Shown here: piece by piece, positions 32,987 to 46,375 of the stretch | Numbering within the stretch: position 1 is the stretch's first letter | Layout: each line of letters begins with the position of its first letter | Assembly: GCA_029204225.1 (NCBI GenBank) | Contig: MU832262.1 | Location: 16,466-80,465, forward strand | DNA length: 64,000 nucleotides | Reading direction: 5' to 3' | Origin: Diphasiastrum complanatum | Taxonomy: Eukaryota > Streptophyta > Lycopodiopsida > Lycopodiales > Lycopodiaceae | Position numbers and translations under genes: made by a program | Notes under the pieces: model-generated | The model's database searches: none | What the model was told of the DNA's origin: nothing | Seen by the model: the letters and a program-made list of their open reading frames with translations, nothing else

Positions 32987-35983
32987 TGCTTTTTAGATTG
33001 TGGTTAACCTTAGCTTATAACATGCATCTTGCTTCACTTCTAAATAATACACAAGACCCAACGTCCTTATGATCATACTTTTGGGCTATGTTGATTATGC
33101 CATTTTAGCTTGTGCTCTTTTCCAAAGCCAGAGCCACTTGATGTTTTATACTTAATCATCTTGACTAGTTCCATTAATCTAGAATTGCTACGAGTTTGTG
33201 TAAGAAAGGGATGTGTTAGCTAGCTAGGTTCTATTAAGATACAATAAATGATTGTTTAATATATTCAAAATGGCATAGCTTATTAGTGGAGCTACAAGCT
33301 AAACAATGCACGTGTCAACCACTAAAAGGGAACACAATAATAGTGGTAAGAACAAGGTAAATGAACAATAACATGGGTGCCAAAAGCAAATTTTAGTAAC
33401 TATAAATTATGTAAGATTAAGACTAAACCTGCAATTAAAGATCCAGCTAAAAATGAGGCATCATGTTTATTTACAGTTGATTGTAGAATCTAGCGAGTCA
33501 GGGCAAGAGCTCAATAAGGTTGAGCAAGCTTAATAGTCAAGTCACTAATCATATAACTAAGTTGGCCTTTGTCCCAATTATAGAGGAGCCCAATAGGTCA
33601 AACCACATAGTCTACAAACAAATGATTTAAAAAAAAGACATTTTGTTGTGGAAGAACTAGATAATAGATTAGAAGAATTTATTAAGATGTAGAAGTAGAA
33701 AAATCTGTTGATGATTGTTGTTTCTCTATTGAAGGAACCACCACCTCATGCTAGTGGGAAAGTTGGCGATACAGGAGATCTAGCAAACGTCTTAGTTCAA
33801 GGTTATGAAATTTTGGTCGACATTGCAGATGAGAAAATTACAACTATAGTTACTGATACTTTTGTTGAAAATCAGAAAGATTCTAATGAGCTTAATAATT
33901 GTTGGGCACCATAGCATGTACTTATTTTCTATGAAAATCAAAAGCTATTTTCTCTATTTTCCATTGTTACTCATGTGAGATATTATGTTATTATATTATT
34001 TTCTTTTGTATATAATTCTAGTGACTTTTGCCATGACCAAACATAAATCATAGAGGCCAATTTTTTTACTAGGATTGTGCCATCATGACACCTAATACAA
34101 ATTTGAGTACGTAAAAAAAATTTAGTCATATTTTTTTGCTATCATTGCAACAATTTCTTAAATGGAATCTGTATGCAATAACATGTGCTTGCTAAGCATT
34201 CTAAATATTGACAATATTTTTTTAGAAAAAAATCAAATTCTAAAAAAAATGGTTGCTAAGTCATATTTTAATTTAGTCACCATGTTAAAGGTTGAATGAT
34301 ACAAGAATCTTTGTTTTACATTACAAAGTGCTTGACACAATCAAATTTAGGGGTTCCAAGATTGTGGCTTGACAATGATAGAAAGAGCAATACATTAAAG
34401 AATATTGCAAAAGGAACATAACATGCTTGAGATTTTTTGAGTACATGAAAGACAAGGTTTGCATTTTTATTTTATGCAACACACAATGTGAATAATTACC
34501 TTGGATTGATTTATACAAAAACTTAAAAGACCAACAAAACATTGATAGAAAGTGGTGGTGTCGATCACATAGGGCCCAAGCTTTTCCAATTAAACTAGAG
34601 AAACTTCTTGCACGTGTCCGTGGTTGGCATGCTTATTTCAAATTCAAACTAATTGTTATAGTTGTACGTTTCACATCCTCCGTCGGCTATGGCTTCTCCA
34701 ACTAGCTTAAGCAAGAGGATGGGAAAAGCACAATGAGTATAGGGTGAGTATTAGGTAAGATCCACTCTTCTCTCTTAAGCTCTATTTTTTTGCAATTAAC
34801 AAATGATGACTTAATCTAAAATCAAACTTCACAAAGGCTTAACCTACTTGTGAAAGGCCCAGTAAAAAAATAAAACTAATTAACTTGGTTCATGAGAAAT
34901 ATACACTACAATGCAAATACTCACAAAGAGACATTCACAAGGGAAGATCCAATTCAGAAGATTAGACTTTTATTGCAAACGGATTCTTAGCAAAATGAAC
35001 CAACCTCACTTATATTTATACCAAAGTGGGTGGTCTCCTTTACAAAGGTGGCCCCATGGGACAAACCCCCCCATGGGCCTTAGTCTATTTTTCATTTATT
35101 TCCATGGGACAGACCCCCAATGGCCTAAACTTATCTTTTAATTTCTAAGTCGATAACTTAAAAATACTTAAATTGAACTTATCACAATATCAACTGACTG
35201 GGGACTAGAACTTTGATTACGTTAAACTATTACAACATTGGTGTTGTAATGGCCTAAGGTTTGGACATCCAATGCTATGCTCCAGTCTTATTCCGAGGGC
35301 GAATAGAATATTTCTGAGGGAATATTAGTATAGAATAGTCAATAATTGTCTTGTTATTATAGCACATTATTTTGAAATATTATTTGATAGATATAGTCAA
35401 CATACAATCCTTTGGTCTAGTGGACAACATTTTCGTATTGAATGAATCAACAAAAAGAGAACAACATTCAATTATGGGGTGATGGCAAGGTTTCATTGAG
35501 CCAATCATAGTAACTCAAAGAATATTCAAAAGTGACCTCAATTACGTCGGAACATACAAGAGATACTAGATGTTGACTATAAATCTTTCAAGATCGTTTT
35601 GTTGAATATTAAATGGTTTCAAATAGCTAGTGAAACATTGGTATTACCAACATGTAATAATTGCTAGTACTTTTAAATCAATTGTTGAGCACACTAGATT
35701 CAAATCTCCAAATTATGTATGTTATTTTTATGTACACAAATAGCTCTTTACTCTGACCCATCCAATTTGAGGTGGCTATTTGTCATGCAAACCAATATGA
35801 CTTTAGAATTGGCCTGGAAGTAAAAATGCTAACAATGCCGAGCACAATTTTGATGTACTGAAAAATATTTTGACTAATAGATATCACAAAAATTGTTTTT
35901 CACAATTTGCTGCAATTTAACCAGAATGTCTTATTGTTGCAATTGGTTGACATTCTCAAAATTCTGGGGAGCTCCTAGTAGCT
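32987..35983. other. AT-rich sequence without assigned gene
   Basis: The 68-codon ORF at 33708-33914 (+) has acceptable composition but no known domain. No splice structure, LTR end or RNA gene was recognised in the 3 kb. Confidence 0.4.
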
Positions 35984-37071
35984 TCACAACATGCATGGTT
36001 GAGTGCTTCCCACGTGTCTCTTTATTTTGTCACTTGTATCTACCATTGATGGTTTCATCTTTGATTGCTTGGCAGATTCCAACTTCTGGGAGGTCTGTAT
36101 CCTCCATTTGCTTCTGGGTGTTTTCGTGGTTCTTCTCTCAGTTGAAGTTTCAGTCTTAAGGAAAACCTTCGTTTTGCAGGTTGCACAAACTTTGGTTATC
36201 AGTCTCAAGGGGATAAATTCATAAAAAATTGGTGGTAGGAACAGTTTTGGATGGACGGTTTGATAACGGTAAGAAAACACGATGAGAGATTAATGAAAGG
36301 ATGAAGGAACTGATAGTTCTACAGTTGCAGCCTTGGACCCTTGTAATGTCGAGCTTTGACCACCACTTGCTGGGTGAAGAGCTTGCTTTATTTGCAGGTT
36401 CACGGTTTTCTTCATCTTTCATTTTCTGTAGCTCTTTCTTTTGATCCGTTACTTTTGGATCTCTTTGGGCTTCATACGAGGGGATTCAACTATCATTGCT
36501 CCAGAGAGTTTCTTTTGATCAAGATTGATCTGACTCATCTGTTGCTTAGGTTTTGTCCTTTCCTCCTCAGCTTCATGGATCTTTCTCTTTATTTCTTCTA
36601 GTTGCTTCGCCTGCTTTTGTAGATCTTTTCCAGTTGAACAACCAATGTAGGTGGTAGTTGGTCTCCGCAAGACACTTGCAATGATCTATCAACTGCTTCG
36701 GTAAGACTATAAAAAATTGGAGATTTTTCAGAAGAACAGTAAATTGATGATAAACAAACAGGTGGAAGGAAGGGTGGTGGTGACAACGGTAGATGGTGTG
36801 GATGATCGACATGAGAATGGGCGCAGAAGTATGGCAAGAGCTTGGTTGAAGAAGGAGACTGATTTTCCAATGCTTGTGTTTCGCTTTTCTGAAGGATCTT
36901 TGTCCTGACTTGGGTACTTCTTCCGATTGAATCTCTTCGGATTACCCATCTGTCGTCTTTAGCCTTGTCTTTTTCATATTTGACTTGTGACCTTGGCTGT
37001 CGATCTTGCTGATGTTGTTGTTGGCAGCATAACTGCTCTAGTGGATCCAAGCAGATCCACTCTCTCCCCAA
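35984..37071 (-). pseudogene. Second copy of the coiled-coil element (relic)
   Basis: ORFs on the - strand at 36598-37071 and 36449-36670 correspond in order to the coiled-coil ORF of the unit at 15081-18156. KQAKQLEEIKRKIHEAEEER is the helical segment, and QMSQINLDQKKLSGAMIVES aligns with QMVQINQVRDGS-stop-GAMIVGV of that copy. Upstream frames are broken. It is not recognisable as any host gene. Confidence 0.5.
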
Positions 37072-37073
37072 CC

Positions 37074-37100
37074 CCCCCCCCCAAAAAAAAAAAAAAAAAT
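37074..37100. repeat. Poly-C then poly-A homopolymer run
   Basis: About 10 C followed by about 19 A residues with one junction. Homopolymers of this length are also prone to sequencing error. Confidence 0.8.
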
Positions 37101-37929
37101 CTGTTGGTGGGGATGTTGTTGTTGGTAACTGTTCATGCTCAGAATTGGATCGGCGTGTGGAACACGTAGTTGAAACTCGTTGAACATGCGACTGGACTAA
37201 AAATTGAACAAATTTTAACTAAATTTGTTTCGATCTTACTGTAGTTGTCTCGGAGATGAATATTGCAATTAGATGCAGGAATCAATTCGGACGTGACATG
37301 GACTGTGCAGATTTGGTGGATGCACAAAAATACGAAACTTTGTATAAGGTGACTGAAAAATTGATAGACGAATGACAAGTTATTCTTGAGGTACGCTACA
37401 TGATGTCTCCTGTGCAATGGCTATCTTTGATGAACTAAAAACAAATCTAGAAAAAATATGCATTTAGAAGAAATTATCAAAATTAAACAATGACAAAAAA
37501 TAAACAAGGGAAATACCAATGTTACAGAGAGTGAAGGCTGTAGAGCACTTGTGGAACAAAACTTGCATTCATCAACATTGATAATGTACCTTGATAATTG
37601 CAATATTTCAGTTGTTGTGTAGAGTAATGTGATTTACTCTGACATGCCCTTGTCAAAACAAGACAGGGTAGGTTATACTAAATCTACCATCATTGATAGC
37701 AGATGTTATAAAATATAGCTTACTATGCAAGTATGGATGAGGTATTATGTCTAGAGGGCCTCTCTGAACAAGAGATTCAGAACCGAATCTCTATCTGGAT
37801 TTTCGAATCCTAGATTCAAGGAATCATTTCATATTGTTTTTTTTTCATTATGGAGCTGGTGTATTGTGTGGTATTGTAGAAGTTTGCTAGAAACTTATCG
37901 AGTGAGCAGCAGGTTGAGCGGGAGGGTGC
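37101..37929. other. Non-coding sequence between element pieces
   Basis: No domain-bearing ORF. It lies between the coiled-coil relic and the gypsy Gag. Confidence 0.4.
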
Positions 37930-38967
37930 TATAGTGCTCGTGTTGTTGTCGTTAAGATCCTATCGGGATTCATAACTGACGTGACGAGCAGATAGGATCT
38001 TAGTTGGTTGTTTTGGACAGTCTTTGAAACTGTGTTTTCTGATAAAATCAGGACACTCGGCATGGTACTGGGTCTTAACTGGACAATCAACCATGATGTG
38101 GCCAGTTTCACCACAGATGAAACATCTAGTGTGCAATGGCCCTTGTATAATAGCATAGCCATCTTGTATGGCTAATGGTTCTGGACTTTTTGGTGGGTAT
38201 TCGGGATAAGTCAAGGAATGTCGAGAATGTGATGGTTGTGCTTCATATTGTTGGACTGTATGTGCTTGGATAGGCAGATATGAAGGACAAGCATCAACAA
38301 GATGCGTAGCCCGATAGTGTGGGCACCATATTGTTTTTCGTCTATAAGGTACCTGTGTAGGGTTTGACTGACCAGACATACTGCTTTGGATAGACTTCGG
38401 GGTAGCTTGAAACTCATTGGTGAGTTTCTCCATCTGTAGTTGATGTTGCTTATTAAACAACTCCAACTAGGATTTCCAAAGCTGATCTCGGGTGTCCTCG
38501 ATTGGCTTCAACTCATAGAGAGGAGCACGTGGTGCTCATATTTCCCTTGATTCGTCAACATTTGATCCTTCATCTTCCTCCTTGATGGCATCAGACATAG
38601 CTAACTCTAGGCTCGTATAATCATCATTGAATTTAAGCTCGCATCTAATCCATCTTGGAAGGCCGTCTAAAATCCAGATGATAAGCATCTGTTCATAGGG
38701 CTGTTCTTGGACTTGACTTTTGAGACGTTTGGAATGCTCAATATAGTCTCGTACACGTTCGTCCTTTTCCATTTTGATGTTACTCAATTTGACAAAAGGG
38801 CTCTCGATCAAGTGAAAGGGCTTAAAACGCTTGATACAAGATTCTTTCAAAATTGACCAGTCTGTCTTTTCGTCACGATCAAGGTTGAAAAACCAATCAC
38901 GTGCTTTAGCGATCATGGTCATCGAAAACAGCTGGACCATAGCATCAGGAGATGTTTCACCATACAC
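37930..38967 (-). pseudogene. Ty3/gypsy-type Gag with CCHC zinc knuckle
   Basis: 38536-38967 contains MVQLFSMTMIAKARDWFFNL, WSILKESCIKRF and a VRDYIEHSKRLKSQV segment, matching the Retrotrans_gag domain (A..WF..L....W..L...F). 37960-38466 then contains a Cys/His cluster (WCPHYRATHLVDACP), a typical CCHC knuckle CFICGETGHIMVDCP, and a further Cys-rich repeat near the end. One stop and frame change separate the halves. It binds the element RNA and forms the particle. No protease or pol follows. Its neighbours on the high side are a G/T-rich stretch and a minisatellite. Confidence 0.85.
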
Positions 38968-38999
38968 ATCACATGCATTCTCAAAGATTTACAACCTAC

Positions 39000-40335
39000 G
39001 GTTTACGGTCTACGGTCTGGTGTGAGTGCTATGGATCATTGCGGGTGACAAGTGAAGGGTGGAGGCATTGTGATTGTGGTGTCTATGGTAGTATGCGGTG
39101 TTTACGGGTGCGGAGATTGAGTGTGGTGTTAGCGATCGATTGTAGTGTGCTGCAATCTGTGGCGTTGATTGTGGTGGAGATGGGTGAGTGCGATAGATGC
39201 GGTGGAATGCGATTCAAAGGTTGATGGTTTAGTGCGGATTATTGCGGTTAGTTGCGGTCTGTTGGGATTGGAATGGCTGATGGAGGTGTAAGGTGGTTGA
39301 GAAGGAGTGCAATATGAATGTTCAAGGGTGGATGTGGCTTGAGTAGGAGATGGTTTGCGGTGGAAGGGTCTGAGTGTAGTCGTAAGGTGGTGAGGGGGTG
39401 GTCAGTTGCGGTGGAATGCGATGTCCGTTCCAGGGTGAGTGGCGGTGTTTACGGTGTCCGTGTGTTGCGGTGAAGGTGGCCGAGGGTAGTCGTAGGGCAA
39501 ATGAGTGTGGTTGGATGCGGCTACGACGGACGAATGCGGTTGTGTGGGACGGAAACGATTGCAATGGTGGATGGGGATGGTTGCGAAGATGTTGTGGGGG
39601 TGCTTGAATGTCGATGGTATGTGGTTGACTTCGAGATGATTGTTCCAGGTCGAATTGTGGTGGATTGCAACCTAATGCAGTGTGTTGATGTGGCAATGGA
39701 AGGCGGTCTGCTGGATTGCAATCAGTTTTGGTTAGTTACGGGCTGGTGTATTGTGGTCACTTGGGATCTATTGCAGTGATGGTGGTTAGTTAGGATCTAC
39801 GGGTCAAGGTAATCAGTATAGATTGATGTGTGCGTGTGTTGGATATGCTCAAGTTGTAGGGGAATGAGGCTGCTACAGCTGAAGAGTAGATTGCTTGTGG
39901 TTTCCATGGGTCGAGAACGGAGATGAGTGGATTGGGGAGTGTTGTGGTGATTTGCGATTTTTACGATAGCTGTGGTCCTGTTGTTGACGATGGTTGCGGC
40001 TCACGGCGATCACTACGGTGTAACGTAGTTGTGTGCGATGGCTATGGCTCAAGGTAATCGCTACAGATGTGAGTCGGTTCGATGCGGTTGTAATGCATGT
40101 AGTGCGGTTGGAAAGCAACGGGACTGCGGTTGAGGGCGAATAGGATGGTGGACAAAAATGGCAAGTGAGTACGGTGTCTGTTCGGTGGCTACGGTGCAAA
40201 GAGTGAAGCAATGGGAGTTTTGTTGAATATATTTCCCACGGCTCAATGCAGTTCTCACGGTGCAGAGCGGTCACTACGGTGCAATGTGATTGTTACGACT
40301 AGAAGGTGGTTGCAATGACTGTAGTGTGTTTGATT
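39000..40335. repeat. G/T-skewed degenerate low-complexity tract
   Basis: About 1.3 kb of + strand sequence rich in G and T with scarcely any C runs, built of recurring short words such as ttgcggt, gatgcggtt and ctacggtg without a fixed period. ORFs on the - strand through it are low-complexity and not credible proteins. Confidence 0.65.
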
Positions 40336-40339
40336 ATGG

Positions 40340-41270
40340 TCTCAATGGTTCAAGGGTCGGTTGAGATCTAAGATCATCCGTCGGTTGAGAATTTACGCGA
40401 GGGCGTCGGTCGAGATCTGATGCGAGGTCATCGGTTGAGATCTGACACGAGGGTGTCGATCGAGTTCTGACGCGAGGATGTCGGTTGAGATATGATGTGA
40501 AGCGTCGGTCGAGATCTGACGCGAGGTCATCGGTTGAGATTGTAAGCGGATCCCGTCGGTTGAGATTTTACTGAGGCCGTCGATTGAGATCTAACTGAGT
40601 GCGTCGGTCGAGATTCAGACAACTCGTCGGTCGAGATCTGAACGATTGGCTTCAGTTGAGATTTGATTGAGGGCGTCGGTCGAGATCTGACTGATAGCGT
40701 CGATCGAGATCTAACTGATGGCGTCGGTCAAGATCTAACTGATGGCGTCGGTCGAGATCTAACTGATGGCATCGGTCGAGATCTGATTGATAGCGTCAGT
40801 CGAGATCTGACTGATGGACATCGGTTGAGATCTGACTGATGGCGTCGGTCGAAATCTGACACAAGAGGCGTCGGTCGAGATCTTATTGAGGGCCATCGGT
40901 TGAGATTTCACAGGGCACCGTTGGTTGAGATTTGATTGAGGGTCATCGGTCGAGATTTCACAGGGCACCGTCGGTGAGATTTGATTGAGGGCCGTGGGTC
41001 GAGATTTTAGAAAAAGGCTTCGGTTGAGATCTGACGCATGGCCGTGGGTCGAGATTGGAATGAGACCGTTGGTTGAGATCTGATGGAGTACCGTCGGTTG
41101 AGATCTGAGTGGAAACCGTCGGTCGAGATTTCAATAGACTACCGTCGGTCGAGATGTAATGGATGACCATCGGTTGAGATCTGAGAGAGTGTGTGTCGGT
41201 TGAGATTCAATAGAATGCATCGGTTGAGATTGGACACGAGCTCTTTGGTTGAGATTTCAACACAGGGGGG
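40340..41270. repeat. Minisatellite, cgtcggt(c/t)gagatctga monomer
   Basis: About 40 imperfect copies of a 22-25 bp unit, all in the same orientation, centred on gtcggtcgagatctgactgat. Variants include cgatcg, cgtggg and catcgg. The same monomer forms the short array at 17970-18120 beside the unclassified element. Confidence 0.95.
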
Positions 41271-42134
41271 GATCGTGACGGAGCGTGGACAAGGTTGCGG
41301 GTTTCTGATGTAGAAGGTGTTAGAGTTCAATGGGCAACAATGCCAAATGTTTACAGATCCAAAGGTCCAAAGGATCTGTTTACTATGGTTTTTTTACTTC
41401 TTGCTTACAACTTTTACGGCTTGGTATTTTGCCTGTTACCAGGCTTCAGGGCATCCGTTATGTGTGCTCTTGATATTACGATGCCAAACCAGACAAAAGG
41501 GATAGATTGTCATTGTAGTATATTTTTTGTCTTGCCTGTCAGAGGACTACTCAGGGACGAACTCTCTTGAACGCACTTACATTCTAACAGAGATGCAAGC
41601 CAAGAACGCTCATTCACAGATCAGAGTGCAGCCCAAATGAACGTTCAATAGATTCTACAACCACCTACTCTTAAAACGAAGTGAATGAGAGCCTAAACAT
41701 TACTAAACTGAGCTACACTTGCATAAATTGACAAAACAAGAAACAAGAACTAATCTACAGAATGTTAGAAGTCCAAGAATCAAGAAACCAACCAGCCTTT
41801 TGATTCTTGGACATCCCAAAAACATCAAGAACTGGATTGTAAAGAGATATGCAAGAACTACACCAGAGATCCAGCCTATTTAGTTTACCTGATGCTGGTT
41901 CCTACATTAATCCACAAACAAGAAAAGAAGCTAATCCGCTCTACGAAAGTAGCAAATCTAATCCACTCTACAATCCACAACCACACACAAAAGGAGGGGA
42001 GGGCAAGATCATAAATGCATCACTCAAGAAACAAGAATGATCAAGGAGCTCAATGGATGCACCAAACTCGTGAAGGCTCTTCTCATTTCAGCATGGAGTT
42101 GATACAATTCACAAAAAGCTCCTCTTCACAAAGA
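41271..42134. other. No recognisable gene
   Basis: ORFs at 41295-41570 and 41849-42040 match nothing I know. Confidence 0.4.
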
Positions 42135-42195
42135 GAGAGCTCCTTAGGTATAAGCAAGAGAGCTCCTTAGGTATAAGCAAGAGAGCTCCTTAGGT
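42135..42195. repeat. Three-copy 23-bp tandem repeat
   Basis: The unit gagagctccttaggtataag plus caa repeats at 42135 and 42158, with a truncated third copy at 42181. Confidence 0.9.
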
Positions 42196-42737
42196 GGCAT
42201 CCTTAATTTTTACATTTCACAATTTACAAGTGGAATAATGCTCTCCACTAGAGGTCATCATCAAAAGGTGGCTCACTCTACTTTCTTTAAGAGGGGTCTA
42301 CTTGCATTTATTACATTTGCCTAGAAATACTGGTTCCTACATAGTCATCCCATCTTTCGGGATTCACCATGAGGCTTACACAATTCTTACTTGTCATTAC
42401 TAACTAGTATTCTTTGGCTCTCATATGCGGCTCTCAGTCTTCTTTAGTCTCATCTTTTCAGAGACCTCCTCGGTCTAAGGTGAGAGGTGCTCTTGAGTTG
42501 CTCTGTCCGAGTATCTTGGAGATTCGTCAGAATCAGCCAACAATGATAGGATCTCACATGTGTGGAGCCTGTTTCCACGTGTGAAAGGATGTACATAAAG
42601 TACTTGTAAATAGTAGATTAATCTTGGTTCAATCTACACAAGTGTGAACATGATTTGTGACTAGAATCTAAACAAAAATCACTTGTACCAATTTTCATGT
42701 AATTAGCTTAGATTTCCATGTGAATGAGTAAATGCCA
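42196..42737. other. No recognisable gene
   Basis: AT-rich sequence up to the partial LTR. It has phrases such as acgtgtgaaagg and ctacacaagtgtgaac reminiscent of LTR text around 51340, but no alignment could be secured. Confidence 0.3.
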
Positions 42738-43140
42738 TGAAATTACTGTACTTTAGGACAATAAATGGATCTACAAAAGATCCACAAAACTGATTGGATG
42801 CTTGCTTAACAATCTATCAAAAAACTAGTCATCAAAAAGTTGATCTAGATTGGTAGTTTGACAAAGAACAAGCATTAACAATCAAAACCATTGATGAACA
42901 TTGAAATCCAAGCCCACACATGTGTACTATAGGGTGTAGTACTGCCTTCAAGCTGAGAAACAAGTAGAAATTGATTTGATTTCATTTGGATCACAAAAAC
43001 TCCATGTACATAGTGAGATTGCCAATGAGCTCCAAAAATATTCTATCTTCTCACTACGGGAGCTTGGCATACATAGCAAATTTGACTTCCTTCTTGAAGT
43101 TAGGTGGATTTTCAGCATGTAATAAGGAGGCTAACTCACT
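42738..43140 (-). mobile_element. Partial LTR, family A
   Basis: Starts TGAAATTACTGTACTTTAGG and shares long blocks with 32281-32981. It diverges near 43140, at almost the same internal position where the copy at 6247 stops. No primer site is visible beside it. Immediately after the break lies a different tandem array. Confidence 0.75.
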
Positions 43141-43620
43141 CAGCTAAAGTATCAAATTAAGCACCAAAAGCAGCTAATCACTACCACAATACCAGAAGCA
43201 CCAAAAGCAGTAAAGTACTACTTAAGTACCAAAAGCAGCTAAAGTATCAAATTAAGTACTAAAAACAACTAAAGTACCAAATTAAATAAGTACCAAAATC
43301 AGTTAAGGTACCAAATTAAGTACCAAAAACAACTAAAGTACCAAGTTAAGTAAGTACCAAAATCAACTTAAGTACCAAAACAAGAGTCAAATACCATTAA
43401 AGTACCAAAAGCAGCTAATTACCACCATAATACCAGAAGTACCAAATTAAGTACCAAAGCAGCAAATTACTACCATAATATCAAAAGTACCAAATTAAGT
43501 ACCAAAAATAATTAAAGTACTACTTAAGTACCAAAATCAACTAAAGTACCACATTAAGTACCAAAAGCAGCAAAGTACCAAGTTAAGTACCAAAATCAGC
43601 TAAAGTATCAAATTAAGAAC
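43141..43620. repeat. aagtaccaaa-type tandem array
   Basis: About 480 bp of irregular repeats around aagtaccaaaa/tcagctaaagtacc with words taccaaatt and agcagctaa, unit length variable (about 15-35 bp). It directly follows the truncation point of the partial LTR. Confidence 0.85.
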
Positions 43621-46375
43621 CTATCAGACACAATTTTTAAGGTTGTTCATCGGATGGAATGTTTGACTCGAAAACGTGAGAAGCTCAAAAACTCAAAAAA
43701 ATTTGAGAAATTTGATTTTTGACTGTCGGTTTCAAAAAACAGCGGTGGGTATTTTGAAAGGTTGGTGTGAGATCGCACAGATTTGAATGATCATAAGAGA
43801 AGTTCTAAAGCAATTTCAATCTGACAGAAAATGTAGAATGCATGCTTGTGGGGATTATGAATGCAGGACAACAAGCAACGCATACAGATTAGTTTCAAGA
43901 TACTTAAGATAGCAGTGTGGCGGTTGTTCCCTTGAACGTTTTTTGGTGAAATGTGGTGATGTAACTCTGATTTTAGAGAACAGATTGCTTGGAAAAAAAA
44001 ATGAATGCAAGCAAGCAAGGGAATCAAAATAAAAAGAATTGGAAGATCGACTGATAGAACGAGTTCTATGGATCAAAATGCAAGATTATTGCCAGCTTCA
44101 ACTGGTGCCAATGTTAGCAAGATTCCATCTCAAAGTTTTATTGATTCTCCAACTATGTGTCCTCTGATTCTCTGTATCAACAATTCTACTTGGCAGTTAG
44201 CACCAACGCTTGTAGATTTTGTTTACATAGAACTTGCTCCTCAACGGGCCAATACTAGCGCTGAATCTACTGCTCAATGTTAGCACTTATTCTCTGTCTA
44301 ACAGAGTTTCAGCGTGGCTAGGATTAGTGTGACTGCAAATCTATTTGGCAAGGGGCTCAGTCACATAATCTGTTTGTAGTATAATGATGGTAGTGTGTCC
44401 TGCTTGTCAGTAAGGCACATCTACGACCTGATTTCGGTCCTTTATTGACAATGGTAGCTCATCTTGGATAGTGATCTATCAGGACTCGATTCCTACGTTC
44501 TACAGACTGCTTCAGTTCTTTCGTTATTCTTATAGATTGCAGATTATTATTAGTCTATTCTACTAAAAAATTAGAGAATTAAACTAAATATACTCCTACC
44601 GAAATCACAGAACATCAACACCTCTAAACTGAAATCACAGAATCTACAAAGTGCTTATAACTACCAGGGAATCAGCAACCGAGAAATATCGAAACTCAGT
44701 GGAATGGTGGATCAATCTCCAAGTCCTACACATCTACCTGATGTTGAAGCAAATGGGAATCCTACAAAGTGCTTATTACAACTATCACTCAACAGTTGTA
44801 AGAAGAAATCCTTGGGGAGTCGATAACTAAGAAGCATCTGAACTGAGTGGAATGATGGATCAGCCTCCGAGCCCTACACATCTACCTGATACTAATCCCA
44901 AACCAATCCTTTAAAAGAGAAATCAACAACAAACACATTCATACATCAGTACCCAAACTATAAGCATGAAGATGGAGCATGGAAGGAAATGCAAGTAGTA
45001 GAATTTCCAATTATCAATGCAACAACATTTCAGTACAATACACATGCTATGGAACTCGTGTAGGCTCCTATTTGTGCCTGCAAGAGGTGAACCACAATCT
45101 CTTTTTGAGTTCTACCTCTTGACTTACAAGTGAACCCCATTCTATAATCTTTTGGGTTCCACCTCTTACATGATAATAGGAGGCCTCTTTATTAAAAAAC
45201 ATAACTTAAGTTGAGAGAGTCCAAATTACTAGCTTCTGCATGGTTATCCATCTTTCGAGACTTACAATGGGGCTCACAGTATATGCACTTAGCGTAACAC
45301 TAGTAATTCTCGTGCTCTCAGACTCGGCTCTCAACTTCATCTCTGCTAGAAATGCTTTTTGGGTGATGAGACACTACATCAACACATCAGGAGCATGGCA
45401 TCAGCTAACATAAGGGAGTGATTTTCTCACTACCTTCTAGGGATTCTTTGACAACTTTCAGGTCTGGTGTCAGTATTTCATCAGCTCTCTGAGTTTGTGC
45501 TCCACTTCATATTATTATCAATAATTCTTTCGGTACTTTAGACAGAAGAGTTTCCAATTCGATGAAAATTACCAGAGGTTTACTATCTTCGATTTTGACT
45601 TTTCCTTTCTCTAATGATGTGTATTTACGATCTCACTGTAGGAAGCATAGTACTCCAAAAGATCCTGCTTGATCCGGGTTTCAAAGTCGATGATTAATTG
45701 CCCCAAGAATCATGGTCCCTTGATTCAATGCCTCACGTCTAATCCAACCTATGACATTCTGTTGTCTCTTCAAGAAATTCACATCTGATGCTAAAGTAGA
45801 CATGTTCTCATTCATAATATTCATGTAACTCTTCAACATGGCTTTCACCAAAAGCTAGAGCTTGTGCTCTCATATGCCCATTCTATAGATATGTTTCTAG
45901 CTCTAGCATGCTATTCTGGTTGATCGGCTACATGTTGAATCTGAGTTCTCAAGGTAATAAAAAGTGGGATCAGCACTTATGTGATGCTAACCACTTTTTC
46001 ATGTTGACTATCTACAACCAATTGGCAATAATGCAATCTCTCAAGGGCAAAAGGTTTCTTAGTAGCTAACTACATTTCAAACAACACTTGGTTTGTTATC
46101 TAGCTAGTGTCGTCTAATAAATATTCAGCAAAGGTCAACGATGTTTAGTGGATTTTGTACCAGAATGATATGGTGTAAGTTCACAATCAATGGTTTATAG
46201 ATAGCACAGGTCAAATTTGTGTACTTTTTCACATGTGTGAGGACTCTCAAATCAATTTGGTTGATCTTATAAGGTGGGTGTGATTGCACATAAATCTACA
46301 AAGTTGATTGATTCCCACAATCAATTCTAAGGCAAGAGCACACAAAACATGCATGAATCATTCAACACATATCAC
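43621..46375. other. No recognisable gene
   Basis: The ORF 44005-44283 (+, 92 codons) has plausible composition (DQNARLLPASTGANVSKIPS) but no known domain. The remainder shows no coding, RNA or LTR landmarks that I can support. Confidence 0.4.

Noticed and set aside
39322-40274. - strand ORFs of 124 and 133 codons
   Set aside because: His/Pro/Thr/Ser-rich low-complexity translations of the G/T-skewed tract.
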